This document shows positions 21,776 to 33,420 of a DNA stretch of 64,000 nt, piece after piece. The stretch is from Zygnema cylindricum (Eukaryota; Streptophyta; Zygnematophyceae; Zygnematales; Zygnemataceae), in NCBI GenBank assembly GCA_037447655.1, contig JBBHKE010003165.1, positions 62,001-126,000 on the forward strand. The letters run 5' to 3'. Position numbers and translations under genes: made by a program. The first letter of the stretch is position 1. Every line of letters begins with the position of its first letter. Below the pieces are notes generated by a model that did no database searches, had not been told where the DNA came from, and saw nothing but the letters and a program-made list of their open reading frames with translations.

Positions 21776-22700
21776 CTCTATGGTGCCCACCTTCAATGGA
21801 TCTGGGTTCATCTATTGGGAAGCCATGATGATGGGAGCTTTGTGTGAAAAACGATACTGGGGTATCGTCTGTGGACAAGTGAAACGTCCACCTTCGGGAA
21901 CTCCACCAGGATTTGGGGGAGTAAGGTTTCCTGCAACAACGGCTGCCTCGGCGGAGGAGGCAGATGATGGGGACAGCAGTGTGTCCGAAAAGGGGAAAGG
22001 GAAGGAGACACCCCTCACTCCTATTGCCACAGTATCGGGAGCGGCAATCGTGAAGACCGTGGAGAACGATACTCAAATGTGGGAGGATGTAAACATGGCT
22101 GCCAAGAACTTCATTCTGAGGCACCTCACTCAAGGTTCGGCCACTCCTCATTTTCACATTTACAAGGCCGAGGAGTTGTGGGTGAGTTTGGTGGAAATTT
22201 ATAGAGCTGGAACTATTCAGGAGCTCCAGTTGGCTGAGCAAAAGCTACTGAGTTACACTTACAAAGGAGGAAAGATGTTAGATTACTGTAATGATCTTTC
22301 TTGTTTGTATACGGAAATGGAAAGTGCCGGGTGGATAGGTACAATGAAAATGAAAGTTAACACCCTTATCATGAAATTACCAAATGAGTTCGAAAACTTA
22401 GTGTAACGAGTACAGGGAATGCCTGATAGTTCATGGAAATGGAACACAGTAGTCAGGATGATACTTGTGCAGGAAAACACAATGGAGATTAGGAGAGGAG
22501 GAAAGAGCATTCAAGCTCTAGCAGTAGGAGGGGACCGATAGGGGAAGGACCCGAAGAAACCTTATAGAGGGGAAAGAGATCATTCAGGGGGACAAAGGCC
22601 CCCAAAGGGTCTTTGTCATTATTGCAAAAAGTCGGGACACTTTATTGCAGATTGTGTCAAGCTATCAGAGCTGAGGCTCCAAGAGAACCGTGGAGGGGGT
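21765..22700 (+). pseudogene. copia-2 gag
   Basis: From the ATG in the primer binding site (an in-frame ATG at 21741 inside the LTR is an alternative) the frame runs through FIYWEAMMMGALCEKRYWGI, AAKNFILRHLTQ and ELWVSLVEIY. It reaches a TAA at 22404 and a TAG at 22539, and in the same frame the zinc knuckle CHYCKKSGHFIADC near 22617-22658. UBN2-type copia gag. The two stops are the only breaks in this part. Confidence 0.85.
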
Positions 22701-23708
22701 TCTTCCGGAGGGAAGAAAAAGGCACTTGTGGTTACAAAAGTGTCAGGAGAAACCGAGGATGAGTCCTCTGAGGAGGATGGGGAGCTTCTTCTTGACGAGA
22801 GTTTGGAGGAGAAGGAGATTCCTAGGAGGCAGAAGTGTGCCCTTGGAGCCATCCGGGAAGCTCCACAGGAAGGATGGATCATCGACTCAGGTGCATCCAT
22901 GCATATGTGTCGTGATGAAGAACTCTTCACTAAGTTAAGAAAGATTCCTACTGTAGAGATAGAGTATGGGGATGGGAGAGTGGTTAATACAGATCTAGTG
23001 GGATCAGTAGATCTGAAAGTCTTAGTGGAGGGTAAGACTTCTATACTTACATTCTCAGATGTACTTTACATTCCTCAGCTAAGTAAAAATCTTGTCTCTA
23101 CGTCTGTGTTAGATGACAAACAGTTTGATACCTTCACCAGAAAGGGAGTCTTTACAGCTAAGTTTGGGGATGAAGTTTACTTCACAGCAGATAAGGGTAG
23201 CCAAGGAATGTTTAGGCTTAACTTGAGTAATGAAAAGAAGAATGCTTACAATGTTGGTGTTCCTAAGGTGATGATTTGGCATAAGCGGTTGGGGCATGTA
23301 CATTTTGATAGGTTAAGGGAAATGAAAAAGCTTGGGGTAGTAGATGGCATTGAGTTTAGGGATAATGAAATGATGGATGATTGTAGTGGTTGTGCTCAAG
23401 GTAAGGCTCACAGACTTCCCTTTCCCAAAGCCGCCACATATAGAGGTGAGAAAGTATTAGATTTAGTCCACACAGATATTTGGGGGCCTGCAAAAGTACC
23501 TTCGGTTGGAGGAAAGAGGTTTATGATGACAATAACTGATGACTGGTCTAGATACTCTAGAGTCTACTTTCTGAAAACAAAGTCTGAAGCATCAACTTAC
23601 TTCAAAGAATATAAAGCTTGGAGTGAGAAGTTGCATGAAACCCCCATTAAGAGGATAAGGAGTGATAATGGGGGGAATATACCTCTAACCAGATTGAGGA
23701 ATATCTGA
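22701..23708 (+). pseudogene. copia-2 protease and integrase N-terminal part
   Basis: The frame continues from gag through GWIIDSGASMHMC (aspartic-protease site), WHKRLGHVHFDRL and CSGCAQGKAH (HHCC zinc site) and LDLVHTDIWGP (first catalytic Asp), to RIRSDNGG (second Asp). There a six-G run at 23670-23675 shifts the frame and brings a stop at 23706. Known order for copia pol; the G-run expansion is a likely replication slip. Confidence 0.88.
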
Positions 23709-25048
23709 GAGATTAGGGAGTACAGCACCAAAAAACTGTACCATATAACCTGGAGCAAAATGGGGTAGGTGAGAGGTTGAATAGAACACTAGGAGATAGT
23801 GCATGCAGTATGTTGGCAGACAAGAAAATAGGAAAGAGATTTTGGGTAGAGGCAATGAACTGTGCCAACTATATTAAAAATAGAGTCCTTACCTCAGCTG
23901 TAAAGGGAGTGACACCTTATGAGAGATGGGTTGGAAGGAAACCAGATATCTCACACCTTAAAGTATTTGGTAGCCAAGTTTACAGTCTTGACACCGATAG
24001 GAAAAACTGGAAACTAGATGCTAAGGGAAAACCTGGATACTTTGTGGGATATGATGAGGATGTTAAGGGATATAGAGTCTATGACTTAGCAAAGAAAGAT
24101 ATCATTCTGGTCAAACACTTAGTTGTCATGGATGAAGGGAAGTCATTTGACCCCTTCAAATATACAAAGAAGATAAGGATCAGATTTGAGTCCGAAAGTG
24201 AGGAGAACTCAGTCGTTCCCGAAAAAGACATGAGTAAAACTGTGATTATAGATTCAGGGGAGATCGAAGATACAGGAGACTCACGGGAAACCTCACATAC
24301 TCCTATGGACTTCGAGGAGATGGAAGAAGCGGGACAAGATACGGTTTTTATGGACAGGGGAGCCGATGAGACAGTGAGAAGAAATCCAAGACTTCCATCC
24401 ATTCCAGCTTTGGAGTTTGAGGGAGGAAGGAGGAGCAGCAAAAGGATACAGGAAAAACAAGCTGCCCATAAGGTAACTAAGCTATCTCACCCAGATGAGC
24501 CTCAGTCTTACTTAGAGGCAGTGAATAGTCCAGAGAAAGAAAGATGGATTAGAGCCATAAATGATGAGATGACTTCTATCATGGAAGCAAATACTTGGGA
24601 ACTAGCGGATTGCCCTCTAGACAGAAAACCTATTGGATGTAAATGGGTATTTAAACTAAAACTGAACCCAGATAATACAATTGAGAGGTATAAGGCTCGA
24701 TTGGTAGCGAAGGGGTTCACCCAAAAAGAGGGGATTGACTATGAGGAGACCTTTGCTCCAGTTGTTCGGTTCCCATCGGTAAAGATTCTCCTCAGTCTGG
24801 CCGCAGCGGAAGACATGGAAATTCACCAGATGGATATTAAGACTGCTTTTCTTAATGGTGAGTTAGAGGAAGAAATTTTTATGAGGCAACCCGAGGGGTT
24901 TGTGGAAGAAGGAGAAGAGAGCAAAGTGTGCAGGCTCATAAAGTCCTTATATGGACTGAAACAGGCTCCCCGACAGTGGAATAAGAAACTAGATGAGTTT
25001 CTCACCGATCTGGGATACATCCGGATCAGCTCTGACCATTCTATCTAA
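23709..25048 (+). pseudogene. copia-2 integrase end and reverse transcriptase
   Basis: Resumes in the shifted frame: TVPYNLEQNGVGERLNRTL holds the integrase Glu. A TAG at 23714-23716 is the only stop before the linker. RT follows with NTWELADCPLDRKPIGCKWV, RYKARLVAKGFTQ and MDIKTAFLNG, then LYGLKQAPRQWN. A TAA at 25046-25048 interrupts RT just before the catalytic motif in the next segment. Confidence 0.88.
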
Positions 25049-26077
25049 ATGTTTGAAGATGAGAATGGTGTCATTTTTATTGCAATTTATGTGGATGATC
25101 TGCTTGTGTTAAGTAAGTCTTTAGAGAATATCAATAGGCTAAAGAAAGATCTTAGGGGCAGATTTGATATGAAGGATTTAGGGGAGGCAAAATATATTTT
25201 GGGGATCCAAATGGAGAGAGATAGGGGGAAGAAGATTATCAGACTTACTCAGAAAGAAGCAATAGGTAATATGCTTGAGAAATTCCAGATGGAAAATGCT
25301 AACAGTTGTACCACTCCCATGCACTTGAAAAAAGGAAGTGATGGGAGTGTAGAAGGAGGAGTGATGATCTTAGACGATCAGATAAGTCCAGAGGAGAGAG
25401 AGTTCATGAAGTCTATCCCTTATAGACAGGTCGTAGGAAGCTTAATCTATTTTATGAATTGTACCAGGCCGGACATAGCGGCGGCAGTTGGTGTACTCTG
25501 TAGGAGTCTTAATGATCCTAGGAAGAGGGATTGGGAAGCAACCAAGAGAGTCATGAGATATCTGGTGGGAACTAGAGAGTTATGGTTGCATTTGGGAGGG
25601 GAGCACACTAACATCACTACTTGGAGTGATGCCAGTTATGGGGACGCACCTATGAGACGATGCACTTCTGGGTATGTGTTGTATGTTGGGGAAGGTGCTT
25701 GCTGTTGGAGCATTAAGCAACAAAAGGTGGTTGCTCAGTCTACTATGGAGGCTGAGTATATGGCGTCTTGTTCTGCTGTGAAAGAACTAATGTGGGTGAA
25801 GTCATTATTGCAAGAACTGGGATATATGAAGGAGGGAGTGCATGAAATCTTTTGCGATAATCAAGCTGCAATCGCAATCGCAGCCAATCCAAAACATCAT
25901 TTCAAAGCAAAACATATGGACATAAGATTAATCTTCGTAAGAGAAAAAGTTGAAAATAAAATTTTAAATCTTGTGTATAGACCTGATGAAGAAATGGTGG
26001 CTGACATGATGACCAAACCTGTGCCCTCTCCTAAATTAAAATATTGTCGGGAGAAATGCGGGTTAAAAAAAAATTAA
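25049..26077 (+). pseudogene. copia-2 RT catalytic part and RNase H
   Basis: Same frame as the preceding segment after its stop. IAIYVDDLLVLSKS is the RT catalytic site, then GLEAKYILGIQ-like and TRPDIAAAVGVL. RNase H has WSDASYGD, QSTMEAEYMA, CDNQAAIAIA and HMDIRLIFVRE. Ends with KKN and TAA, 24 bases before the 3' LTR. Confidence 0.9.
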
Positions 26078-26087
26078 AATTTGACTA

Positions 26088-26101
26088 GAAAATAAGGGGA
26101 G
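26088..26101 (+). promoter_or_regulatory. Polypurine tract of copia-2
   Basis: GAAAATAAGGGGAG directly before the 3' LTR start TGTTGAAAT. Confidence 0.75.
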
Positions 26102-27142
26102 TGTTGAAATAAGTAGTTTTTAGTATATTTTCTAGGTCTAAATTTATTAGAAAAGAAAATGTAGGCAGCCTGCCTCTATCTCTTCTCTCTCTCTCGCCCC
26201 CATACTTGTTGTAGTCACTGAAGGAGAGAGAGAGAGAGCAATGGAGCCATGGCTGCCTCAACTCCATAGGAAGGACTAAAGAGTGGCTTAAGCCACTCTC
26301 AACAAAAGGTTGAGTCCGGCAGGACTCGAACCCCCGACCGGCAGAGCGCGGCGTAGCCGTTAGCTCTAACCAGTCTGTCGTAGAAGTCCGTTAGGAGATA
26401 TAGGGTTTCATTACTATTTAAACTATTGTAATGTACTAGATTCATTTAACTGAAACCCTTAACGCCACACATAGATACAGTTCTATAAATTACGAAGTAC
26501 TGTACTTGTTTGAAATGGATATCGCGCATTTTGTTTCGACAGCGAAACAAATATCGCGCAAGTATTTATTACGGCCGAGATTGAATTTCGCGTCAAATCT
26601 AACGGCGCACATCATCGCCGAAATCTCGGAATGGTCATTTTGGCATTTAGTGACGTGGCATGACCTGGCGCCACGTGGGAAGACATCATTCGGTCGCGGG
26701 AATTCCGAGGAACGTACGGACGAGTGGAAAGTGGACACGCGTCCACTTAATGGCCTTGTCGTACAGAGGCCGTACAGAAAGTACATCGGTAGTAGTACTT
26801 TCTTGTACTATACAGTTTTTTGATTGGTTCGTACAGGCAGTAGATAGGAGCTGTGAGAGAGAAGTAGGAAAAACTAGGACTTAGGAAAATTTAGGTAGAT
26901 AGTCCTCTCTCTGAGAGTTTGTATAAATTGGCATCTTTGCCATCCTATAACTTATCGCCTGGTTGGCCTTTTTCAGTGATTCTTTTTTCTTTGGACTCAA
27001 GGGAGTCCAGGCTACACAAAGGTGCAGTCAAATTGTCAGTTTGCCTTCTTGGGCAGCAGTGGTTGTGGCTTAAAGTGGGTTAGTTAAATACTATCTAGAG
27101 GCTTCCTGTATTCTGTGGTCCAATGGAGGACACAGAATTGCA
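26102..27142 (+). repeat. 3' LTR of copia-2
   Basis: About 97% identical to 20721-21760 and one base longer. Carries a second copy of the tRNA-like segment (26309-26382) and G-box. Confidence 0.95.
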
Positions 27143-27172
27143 CGCTGCTTTTTCTAAATTGATACGCAACGT

Positions 27173-28252
27173 TTAGGTAAAGTCCACTGAGGCAAGTGTG
27201 CTAGAGTCGGTTACAATCAGATTTTGGGAAAAGGTTGGCTGTCGCTTGTTGAGAGAGAAGGGCGTAGCATTCGTGAAAGAATGAACATCACTATTGTACG
27301 CAACTTCAATCATTGTAAGATGGTTCGTCCAATGTGTCTGGTGTACCGACACGTACGCCCGTAGAGCTTCGTCTAATGTCATGTTCACTCTCTCCGTTTG
27401 TCTATCAGTTTAAGGGTGATAGGCGGTGGACATAGCTAATTGTGTCCCGCGGATAAGAAAAAGATTCTTTCTGAAGTGGCTAACGAATTTGTGGTCGCGG
27501 TCATTGACAATTTTTTTAGGAAGTCCGTGGTGACGGAATATCTCACGGAAGAAGAGATCCGCGACATCTCGAGTTGTAGCCGTGGTTTTTGTGGGGAGGA
27601 AATGAGCCATCTTTGTAAGATAGTCGACAACAACAAAAATGGAGTCGTAGCCATCTAGCGTTACTGGAAGTGCGACGATAAAATCCATCGAGATTGCTCC
27701 CCAAGGGACGGATGGTGTGGGGAGGGATTGCAAGAGTCCTTGACCACCAGGATCCGTTTTATTCTTGTTGCATGAGTCACAAGTTCGGATATACTACGCA
27801 ATATCCTTGATCATATTTCGCCAATAATAAGCTTCGCCAACTCGTGCAGTAGCTTTGTCTCGCTCGAAGTGTCTGCTGACGGGTTCGACATAGCTTAGTT
27901 GCAAGATAGTATATCGTAACTCTTGATTTGTCGGAATATACAATCGGGTTGTCTGACTCGATTTGTACCGCCACATGCCGTTGGCAATATCAACCAATAT
28001 CTTTCTTTTGACGAGTTTTGCAATTGTGTCGTCGTCTAAGCATGTCGCCTTAATTCGGTCCAGCCACTTTTTTTCCACTTGCACCGTACTTGTGACAGTG
28101 GTGAATTTTTTGTCGTAAAGTTTGTTGGCTGCGATAATATCTGCTTTCACGGATTTGTCCCTACGTTCCTGCGATACCTGCGATAGATCCGCCGCGGTTA
28201 TCGCAGCAACACGTGGTCTCTTTGACAACTCTCCTTGACAATGTTTCGACAT
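27173..28252 (-). pseudogene. Chromovirus integrase (5' part)
   Basis: Read on minus: YYWRNMIKDIA and CDSC form the HHCC region. SMDFIVALP holds the first catalytic Asp, and NDRDHKFVS the second. YHP, with TDRQTERVN reconstructed across a stop, holds the Glu region. The frame is interrupted by TAA/TAG codons near 27410 and 27780. The rest of integrase continues at 20715 after removal of copia-2. Integrase would insert Ty3 cDNA. Confidence 0.85.
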
Positions 28253-29406
28253 GCTTCATTTTACCGGGTTTGTATTCGATGGTTAACTCCGGTCTGAAAT
28301 TTTGTAAGAATGTCATCCATCTGGCCTGTTTCTTAAATAACTTCAGCTGTGTTTGCCGATAATGTAACTTATGGTGGTAAAAAATCACCGTGATCCCCTT
28401 CCTTTGAATGTAACACTTCCAAACTTCCAACGCATTTATGATGGCTAACATTTCCTTCTCGTGAGTGGCCAAATTAAGTTCCCCCGCCTTAAGTTTATGA
28501 CTATTATAGGCGATGGGTTGTAGGCCTCTTCCGTGATCTTGCATAAGAGTCGCTCCAATAGCCGTATCACTCGCGTTAGTGATTATTGTCCAAGGTAACT
28601 CTGGATAGGGAACCCCTAACATATGGGCGGTAACCAATCGCTCATTTAGCGTGTTAAAGGCTGCCTTGTGTACTTTCTTCCACTCATAAGGCACGTCATT
28701 TTTGAGCAAATTCGTGAGTGGTGTGGCGATTTTTGCGAATCAATCCACGAACTGTCGATAGTAGGAGCATAACCCAAGGAAGCTCCTCAACTCCGTGATA
28801 TTTTGCGGGTGTGGCCACTCCTTGACTGCCTTAGTTTTTCTATACCGCGATTCCATTCTGACTGACCACATTGCCCAAAAACGCCATCTTTTCTTTCAAA
28901 AACTTACATTTACTCATTTTGGCGTACAACTTATTCTCCCTTGGGACTTGTAACATAGTTTTCAGGTGCTTGATATGGTCCTCTAGTGTTTCAGTATACA
29001 CTAGGATGTTGTCCAAAAAGACCATTACGAATGCATCTAGATACTACCAAAAGATAGAATTCATCAAATGCATAAAGGTAGCTGGGGCATTAGTCAATCC
29101 AAATGGCATAACTAGGAATTGAAAATGACCGTATCACATCCTGAACACTATTCTCTCCACATCCTCCTCCGCAACTCGAATCTAGTGGTATCTACTACGC
29201 AAGTGTATCTTAGAGAAATACCTAGCACCCTTGAGTCTGTCTAACAATTCATCGATCCTGGGAAGGGGGTACGTGTTTTTGACTCTTAATTTATTTAGCG
29301 CTTGGTAGTCCACACACATACAAAAACCTTCATTCTTCTTGGACACAAAAAGAACGAGGGCTCCATAAGGTGACTTGCTCGGTTCAATGGATTTGGCCTC
29401 GACCAA
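28161..29406 (-). pseudogene. Chromovirus reverse transcriptase and RNase H
   Basis: [42 protein letters not shown] and LVMPFGLTNAPATF. The catalytic motif reads VFLDNILVY, where the family has two adjacent Asp, so the second Asp is replaced by Asn. RNase H: ITNASDTAIGATLMQ, again with Asn in place of the first catalytic Asp, then ATHEKEMLAI. At least six stops and frame changes occur between 28710 and 29200. Both Asp-to-Asn replacements are G-to-A transitions on the coding strand. Confidence 0.88.
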
Positions 29407-29795
29407 CTCCGAAAGTTGCTATTTAAGTTCATCTGACTCAGTATAACTCATCTTATACATCCTGTTGGTTGGGGGCACTGCTCCCGGAACAAGTTCAATT
29501 TTGTGGTCTACGTCGCGTTTCGGAGGTAAACCTACCAAGAGTTTTGGGGAAAAAACATCATCATACTCATTAAGAAGTTTCGTCACAACTTCCGGGGCCT
29601 CAACAGAAGTCTATCGTGCATCGTCCCCTCTTTTGGAGTCGAAGTCAGGATCCTTTCTTGTCCACTCTTTCACGACCTCCTCCATCGGTTGTACGACAAC
29701 CATTCCAATTGTTTCCCTTTTCTTGAGTGCCCTCTTAAGCTGTAAAGCCGAAAAGAGGCGTCCCTCTTCCAAACCTTTACTAGCCCCTCCAGTGT

Positions 29796-30305
29796 TTACC
29801 TCATACTATTTTTCGCCTTTGGGGACCTCATACTGTTGTTTCTCCAATCAATGGTCGGATTCCACTTTTGAAGCCACGGCATCCCCAAGATTACCTCATG
29901 ATCCCCGAGCGGTAATACATGGAGTGTCTCATACCAATGAAAGTTCCCCAAACTAACCCACATTCGAGGTGTGCGATGAGTGATCCCAATAGAGGTGCCA
30001 TTGGCAATTTGGACCGATTGTTGATCTGGAACAACTATGAGAGGAAAACTCAACTTCTTCACTGTCTTCTCGTTGATGGAATTCCCGGAATCTCCAAAGT
30101 CAACCATGAAGCTAGTTACGCTACCCCCAATCTTTCCTTGAAAAACCAAGGGGTCTCCACCTTTTCCAGCTAATCTCATGACATTCAGTTTGCCTTTTCT
30201 GGGGTCTTTTCTCCTTGGGCATTCTTTGGCCATATGATTCAAGAACCACACTGGAAGAATGATCCATTTTGTCTCCTCCTCTAGAGTTCTTGAGGGACAG
30301 GTCAT
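29796..30305 (-). pseudogene. Chromovirus gag end and protease
   Basis: A degenerate zinc knuckle (NHMAKECP remains) is followed by a retropepsin-like region: SVTSFMVDFGDSGNSINEK, IANGTSIGIT, VILGMPWLQKWNPTIDW. The active-site triad reads DFG instead of DSG or DTG, so the Ser/Thr is lost. The domain end VILGMPWL is typical of Ty3 protease. Confidence 0.82.
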
Positions 30306-31039
30306 TGGTCTTCTTCCTAGTGGTCTTCTTCTTTCTTTTAATTGCGTTGACCAAGTCCATGTCCTCCTTAATTGCTCCCTGCTCCATAGGGGTCAGACCA
30401 TCATCCCTTCGGCCCCCTCCGCTACTACTCGATCTAAAATCATGGGACCTACGAAGGGTGAAGTCAATTGAATCAATCCGTTCCGCAAATTGGAAAATCG
30501 CAGAAAGGCTTGCAGTTGTTCTTTCCCATGCAAGCCAGTGTTCCACAACGCGTCGGATTGAAGCCTTGAGCCCTTTAACATATCGGTCAACAGCCTCGTC
30601 CTCCGACATTGTTGGAATCTAAACTCTGCACTCCAAGAATCGTTGCGTGTACTCGAATACGGAGGTGCGTTGTCTCAACACATAAATCCTATCCGTTGCA
30701 GCCCTAATTGTGTTCACGGGTTGCCACCAGTCACACAGAGAACGAACAAACAAGGTCTAATCAGCGGGTACCTCGCCGTCTTCCACCATTGCCCTCCACC
30801 AGGCTTCTGCAGCCCCCCTTCAGTAAACCTCTTGCATAATAAATCTTTTCGCGATCGGATAGGCTTGAGAAATTCTCCAAATAGTTCACCACCGAAAACA
30901 ACCACGCATCAAGATTCTTGTGTTTGGTAGGGTCAAACTCATCGGGCAATCTCAACTTCGGTCTCCTCAAATCTCTCTTTGTGCTTCCATGTGCTCGTTC
31001 ACGAAGACAAGGTTCCAAAGTTTCTATGGTGTCACTCAA
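30121..31039 (-). pseudogene. Chromovirus gag
   Basis: LRLPDEFDPTKHKNLDAWLF, a conserved start of the Ty3 gag (retrotrans_gag) region, then MSEDEAVDRYVKGLKASIRR and a basic Ser/Gly-rich tail. Two or more frame changes (about 30760 and 30120-30310) break it. The start would be near 31130, next to the primer binding site. Confidence 0.78.
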
Positions 31040-31143
31040 GTGAGCCTTCTACAATCTAACGTTCTCCAATTCCCAAAGGACTCGCTCCAACATATCAGTT
31101 GTGGAGACACCGTGACCTTCCATACTGTCGAGTCATGAGGAAT

Positions 31144-31157
31144 CGTTGTGATACCAA
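31144..31157 (-). promoter_or_regulatory. Primer binding site of the chromovirus
   Basis: Minus strand TTGGTATCACAACG. TGGTATCA matches the complement of the 3' acceptor end of initiator tRNA-Met, the usual site, in contrast to the copia elements here. Confidence 0.75.
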
Positions 31158-31618
31158 TGTAAAAGGAGTAACTAAGACACCACGTCCAAGATGCACAGCG
31201 AAATATTCCCACATATTCACTCTTAGCAACAACAAGGTTACACGGTGTATACAAGGAAAAGCTGGAGCTTTATTAATTAGGAAGAGATAACAAGATTGTA
31301 TGCTTGCTGTCTGAAGTCTACTTCCAAGAAGAGTGTCTTTTCACTAAATCTACTCACTATTTAAATTAACAACTTGCTAGTTAATCCGATACTACCGCTA
31401 GTCAACTATGTACACGTGGACACACTTCATTAATTCCATCCTATCCTTACTAGGTTCTACAACTATACAGTACACTCTATATTTTGCTATGTTGCTATGC
31501 TGCTAAGTTGCGTTGCAATGGTGTTATCTTGCGCTAGTCGGACATCGTAGCTGCGGTGCTCTGACATCGCAACTACAATAGCTTCTCCACTGAGCTCCTA
31601 TTGTGTAACCTTGTTACA
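31158..31618 (-). repeat. 5' LTR of the chromovirus
   Basis: Plus strand TGTAAAAGGAG to CTTGTTACA, 461 bp, diverged from 17852-18371. Confidence 0.9.
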
Positions 31619-31623
31619 CCTTG

Positions 31624-32215
31624 CCTCCTCCATATCTCCTTAAATCTATGGTGAAAAACGCTTCCTCTCTTCGTTTGCGTGTCCCTCTCCCTCGCCATAT
31701 TTCTTGCCTCACCATCTCCCCATAGGTTTGCTCCACCTCCCCCTCCCTTCCTCTCCTCTCTCCCTGCCTGTACAGCCTTTTCTCTTTTCCTCCTCTCCCC
31801 CTCTCGCCCTCTCGGTCTACCTCTTTTTATTTGTTAATCCCTTTTCTCCCGCTATATTTTTATCCATTTTTTTGTCTTCTTTGCCTCATTCTCACCTCTC
31901 ACGGAGCCAATTCTGCTCACTCTTAATCTGCCTCCCATTTCTATTTTTGATACCACTTTCGCTCTCCCCCTCCTCTTCTATCTCTCCACCCTGCTTCCCT
32001 CCCTTTCAATGTGCCTCTCCCCCTCTCTCCCTCTTAATATGCCTCTCTCTATTTGTGAATCCTTCTCTATTCCTATATTTTTATCCCTTCCCTTCTTTCT
32101 CACGCTAAATAAGCCGATCGCACCCCTCTCAAAGTTCCTCCCTTTCCCCCCCCCCCCCCCCCCCCCTATAGATGCCACCCCCTCACCTTCGCTCTATCCA
32201 ACTCCCTTTTCCTAA
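31624..32215. repeat. CT-rich low-complexity tract with 21-base C run
   Basis: Continuous pyrimidine-rich sequence; 32146-32166 is 21 consecutive C. It is the continuation of the CT-rich stretch at 17660-17846 from before the chromovirus insertion. Open frames in it (31704-32108) are composition artefacts. Confidence 0.8.
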
Positions 32216-33276
32216 CCATCCTGAAATTATTTCATTCAAGTTGTTTTGTTTTTTGTATATTTCGTTTTGTTGTTTTCTATTTGTTTGTTTCGATTTGCAT
32301 TTTTTTTTTTTTTTGTGGTTGCTAATTTGTCTGTCGTTTTTTTGTTATCTTATTTGCAATTGTGATATACAGTTTATTACCTCTACATTTGCAACCGAAT
32401 GAGCATGAAAGTGAGGTATAAAAGAAGAAGTTTTGAACGCGATGGAGAAAGTGAGGGAGTAGAGGAAAGAGGAAGGTGAGGAAAGGAAGGAGTAGAGGTG
32501 AGAGAGGAAAGAGGGAAAAGAAAAAAAGAGTTATTTTAAAATAGTGATAGTAAAAGTTGCATAGGTTTTTAGTGTGTTTGGTTTTTTATTCAAAAAATGA
32601 CAAAAGCAAATAGAATATGGAGAAATCTAGCAAGGAGTATTTTTTTATGTTTTTACTAGGTTTTTACGTCTGTATTTTTCCGAGATAGGTTTATGATTAT
32701 TATGTTGTCAATAATGATTGTATTCGGTTCCATAGCTATGGATCAAATGTACATTTGCCAATTTTTGCACGATATTTATGTGCCCCGTGAAAGGAATATA
32801 AAAGAAAGCGATTTGTCGATTATGGTATAATTTTATGTTATCCACTTTTTTGATTATGTTTTTTATTTTTGTTTTTGGGTTTTGTATTCTACATATGGTT
32901 TTGATTGTAAAAAAGTTATGCTCCGATGTTATTGTGATAATGACATTAAAAAAAAAAATGTACATGGGAATCATTTTATTATTGAGATGAAAAAAGCAAA
33001 GACAATACAAAAAATTGACTGATGATTGTTGATTTTGAATTCGGTGGATCAAACGGAAGAGAATAAGTGGATGTTTTGTTTACTTATTTGAAAGAAAAAA
33101 ATAAATCCGGAACACAATTTATTTTTGTGTTAATAAATTCGGAATACAATTGTCTGTGTAAAGACTACGCAAGCTGCACATCACAGCTGCACATCACAGA
33201 GAAGTATATTTACGGTATAGTCCATTAAATATGGCTATGTATGGCTTCTATTTATAATAGAGCTAAAGTTGTATCG
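32216..33276. other. No gene seen; AT-rich
   Basis: A purine-rich patch lies at 32430-32530 and a direct repeat AGCTGCACATCAC at about 33172-33197. No coding signal. Confidence 0.5.
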
Positions 33277-33420
33277 TTCAACGACGACACATTTTCGTCG
33301 CTGAATGGTAAAATATTTGTTTACCATCAGATTTACCATCCAGTGACGAGACCTTCTCCTCGCTGAATCGTGGTGTCAATTTTGTACATTTCAGCGACGA
33401 GACTATCTCGTCGCTGGAGC
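33277..33420. repeat. GCGACGA hairpin array 1
   Basis: Three short inverted repeats in a row, each with a stem like TTCAGCGACGA and TCGTCGCTGAA around a different loop of about 6-8 bases. They lie about 380 bases beyond the transposase stop codon, where subterminal transposase-binding repeats would be expected. Confidence 0.7.

Larger units (their letters stand above)
20721..27142 (+). mobile_element. Complete Ty1/copia retrotransposon copia-2, nested
   Basis: 6422 bp, flanked by the exact target duplication CGCTG (20716-20720 and 27143-27147), inserted in the integrase of the chromovirus in the opposite orientation. LTRs of 1040 and 1041 bp differ at about 30 positions (near 3%). Coding order gag, protease, integrase, RT, RNase H. 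The frame has stop codons at 22404, 22539, 23714 and 25046 and a one-base shift in a G run at 23670-23675, so it is dead. Confidence 0.95.
17852..31618 (-). mobile_element. Ty3 chromovirus retrotransposon, interrupted by copia-2
   Basis: LTRs at 17852-18371 and 31158-31618, flanked by the exact target duplication CCTTG (17847-17851 and 31619-31623). Without the nested copia-2 and its duplication it is about 7.3 kb. Minus-strand order is gag, protease, RT, RNase H, integrase, chromodomain: Ty3 order. The chromodomain marks the chromovirus branch. LTRs differ at many sites and by length (520 versus 461 bp), so it is older than both copia elements. All coding parts carry stops and catalytic replacements, mostly explainable by C-to-T or G-to-A changes. 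Confidence 0.93.

Noticed and set aside
33277-33420. CRISPR-like array
   Set aside because: Short spaced repeats are palindromic with 4-8-base loops, not repeat-spacer units, and the genome is eukaryotic.
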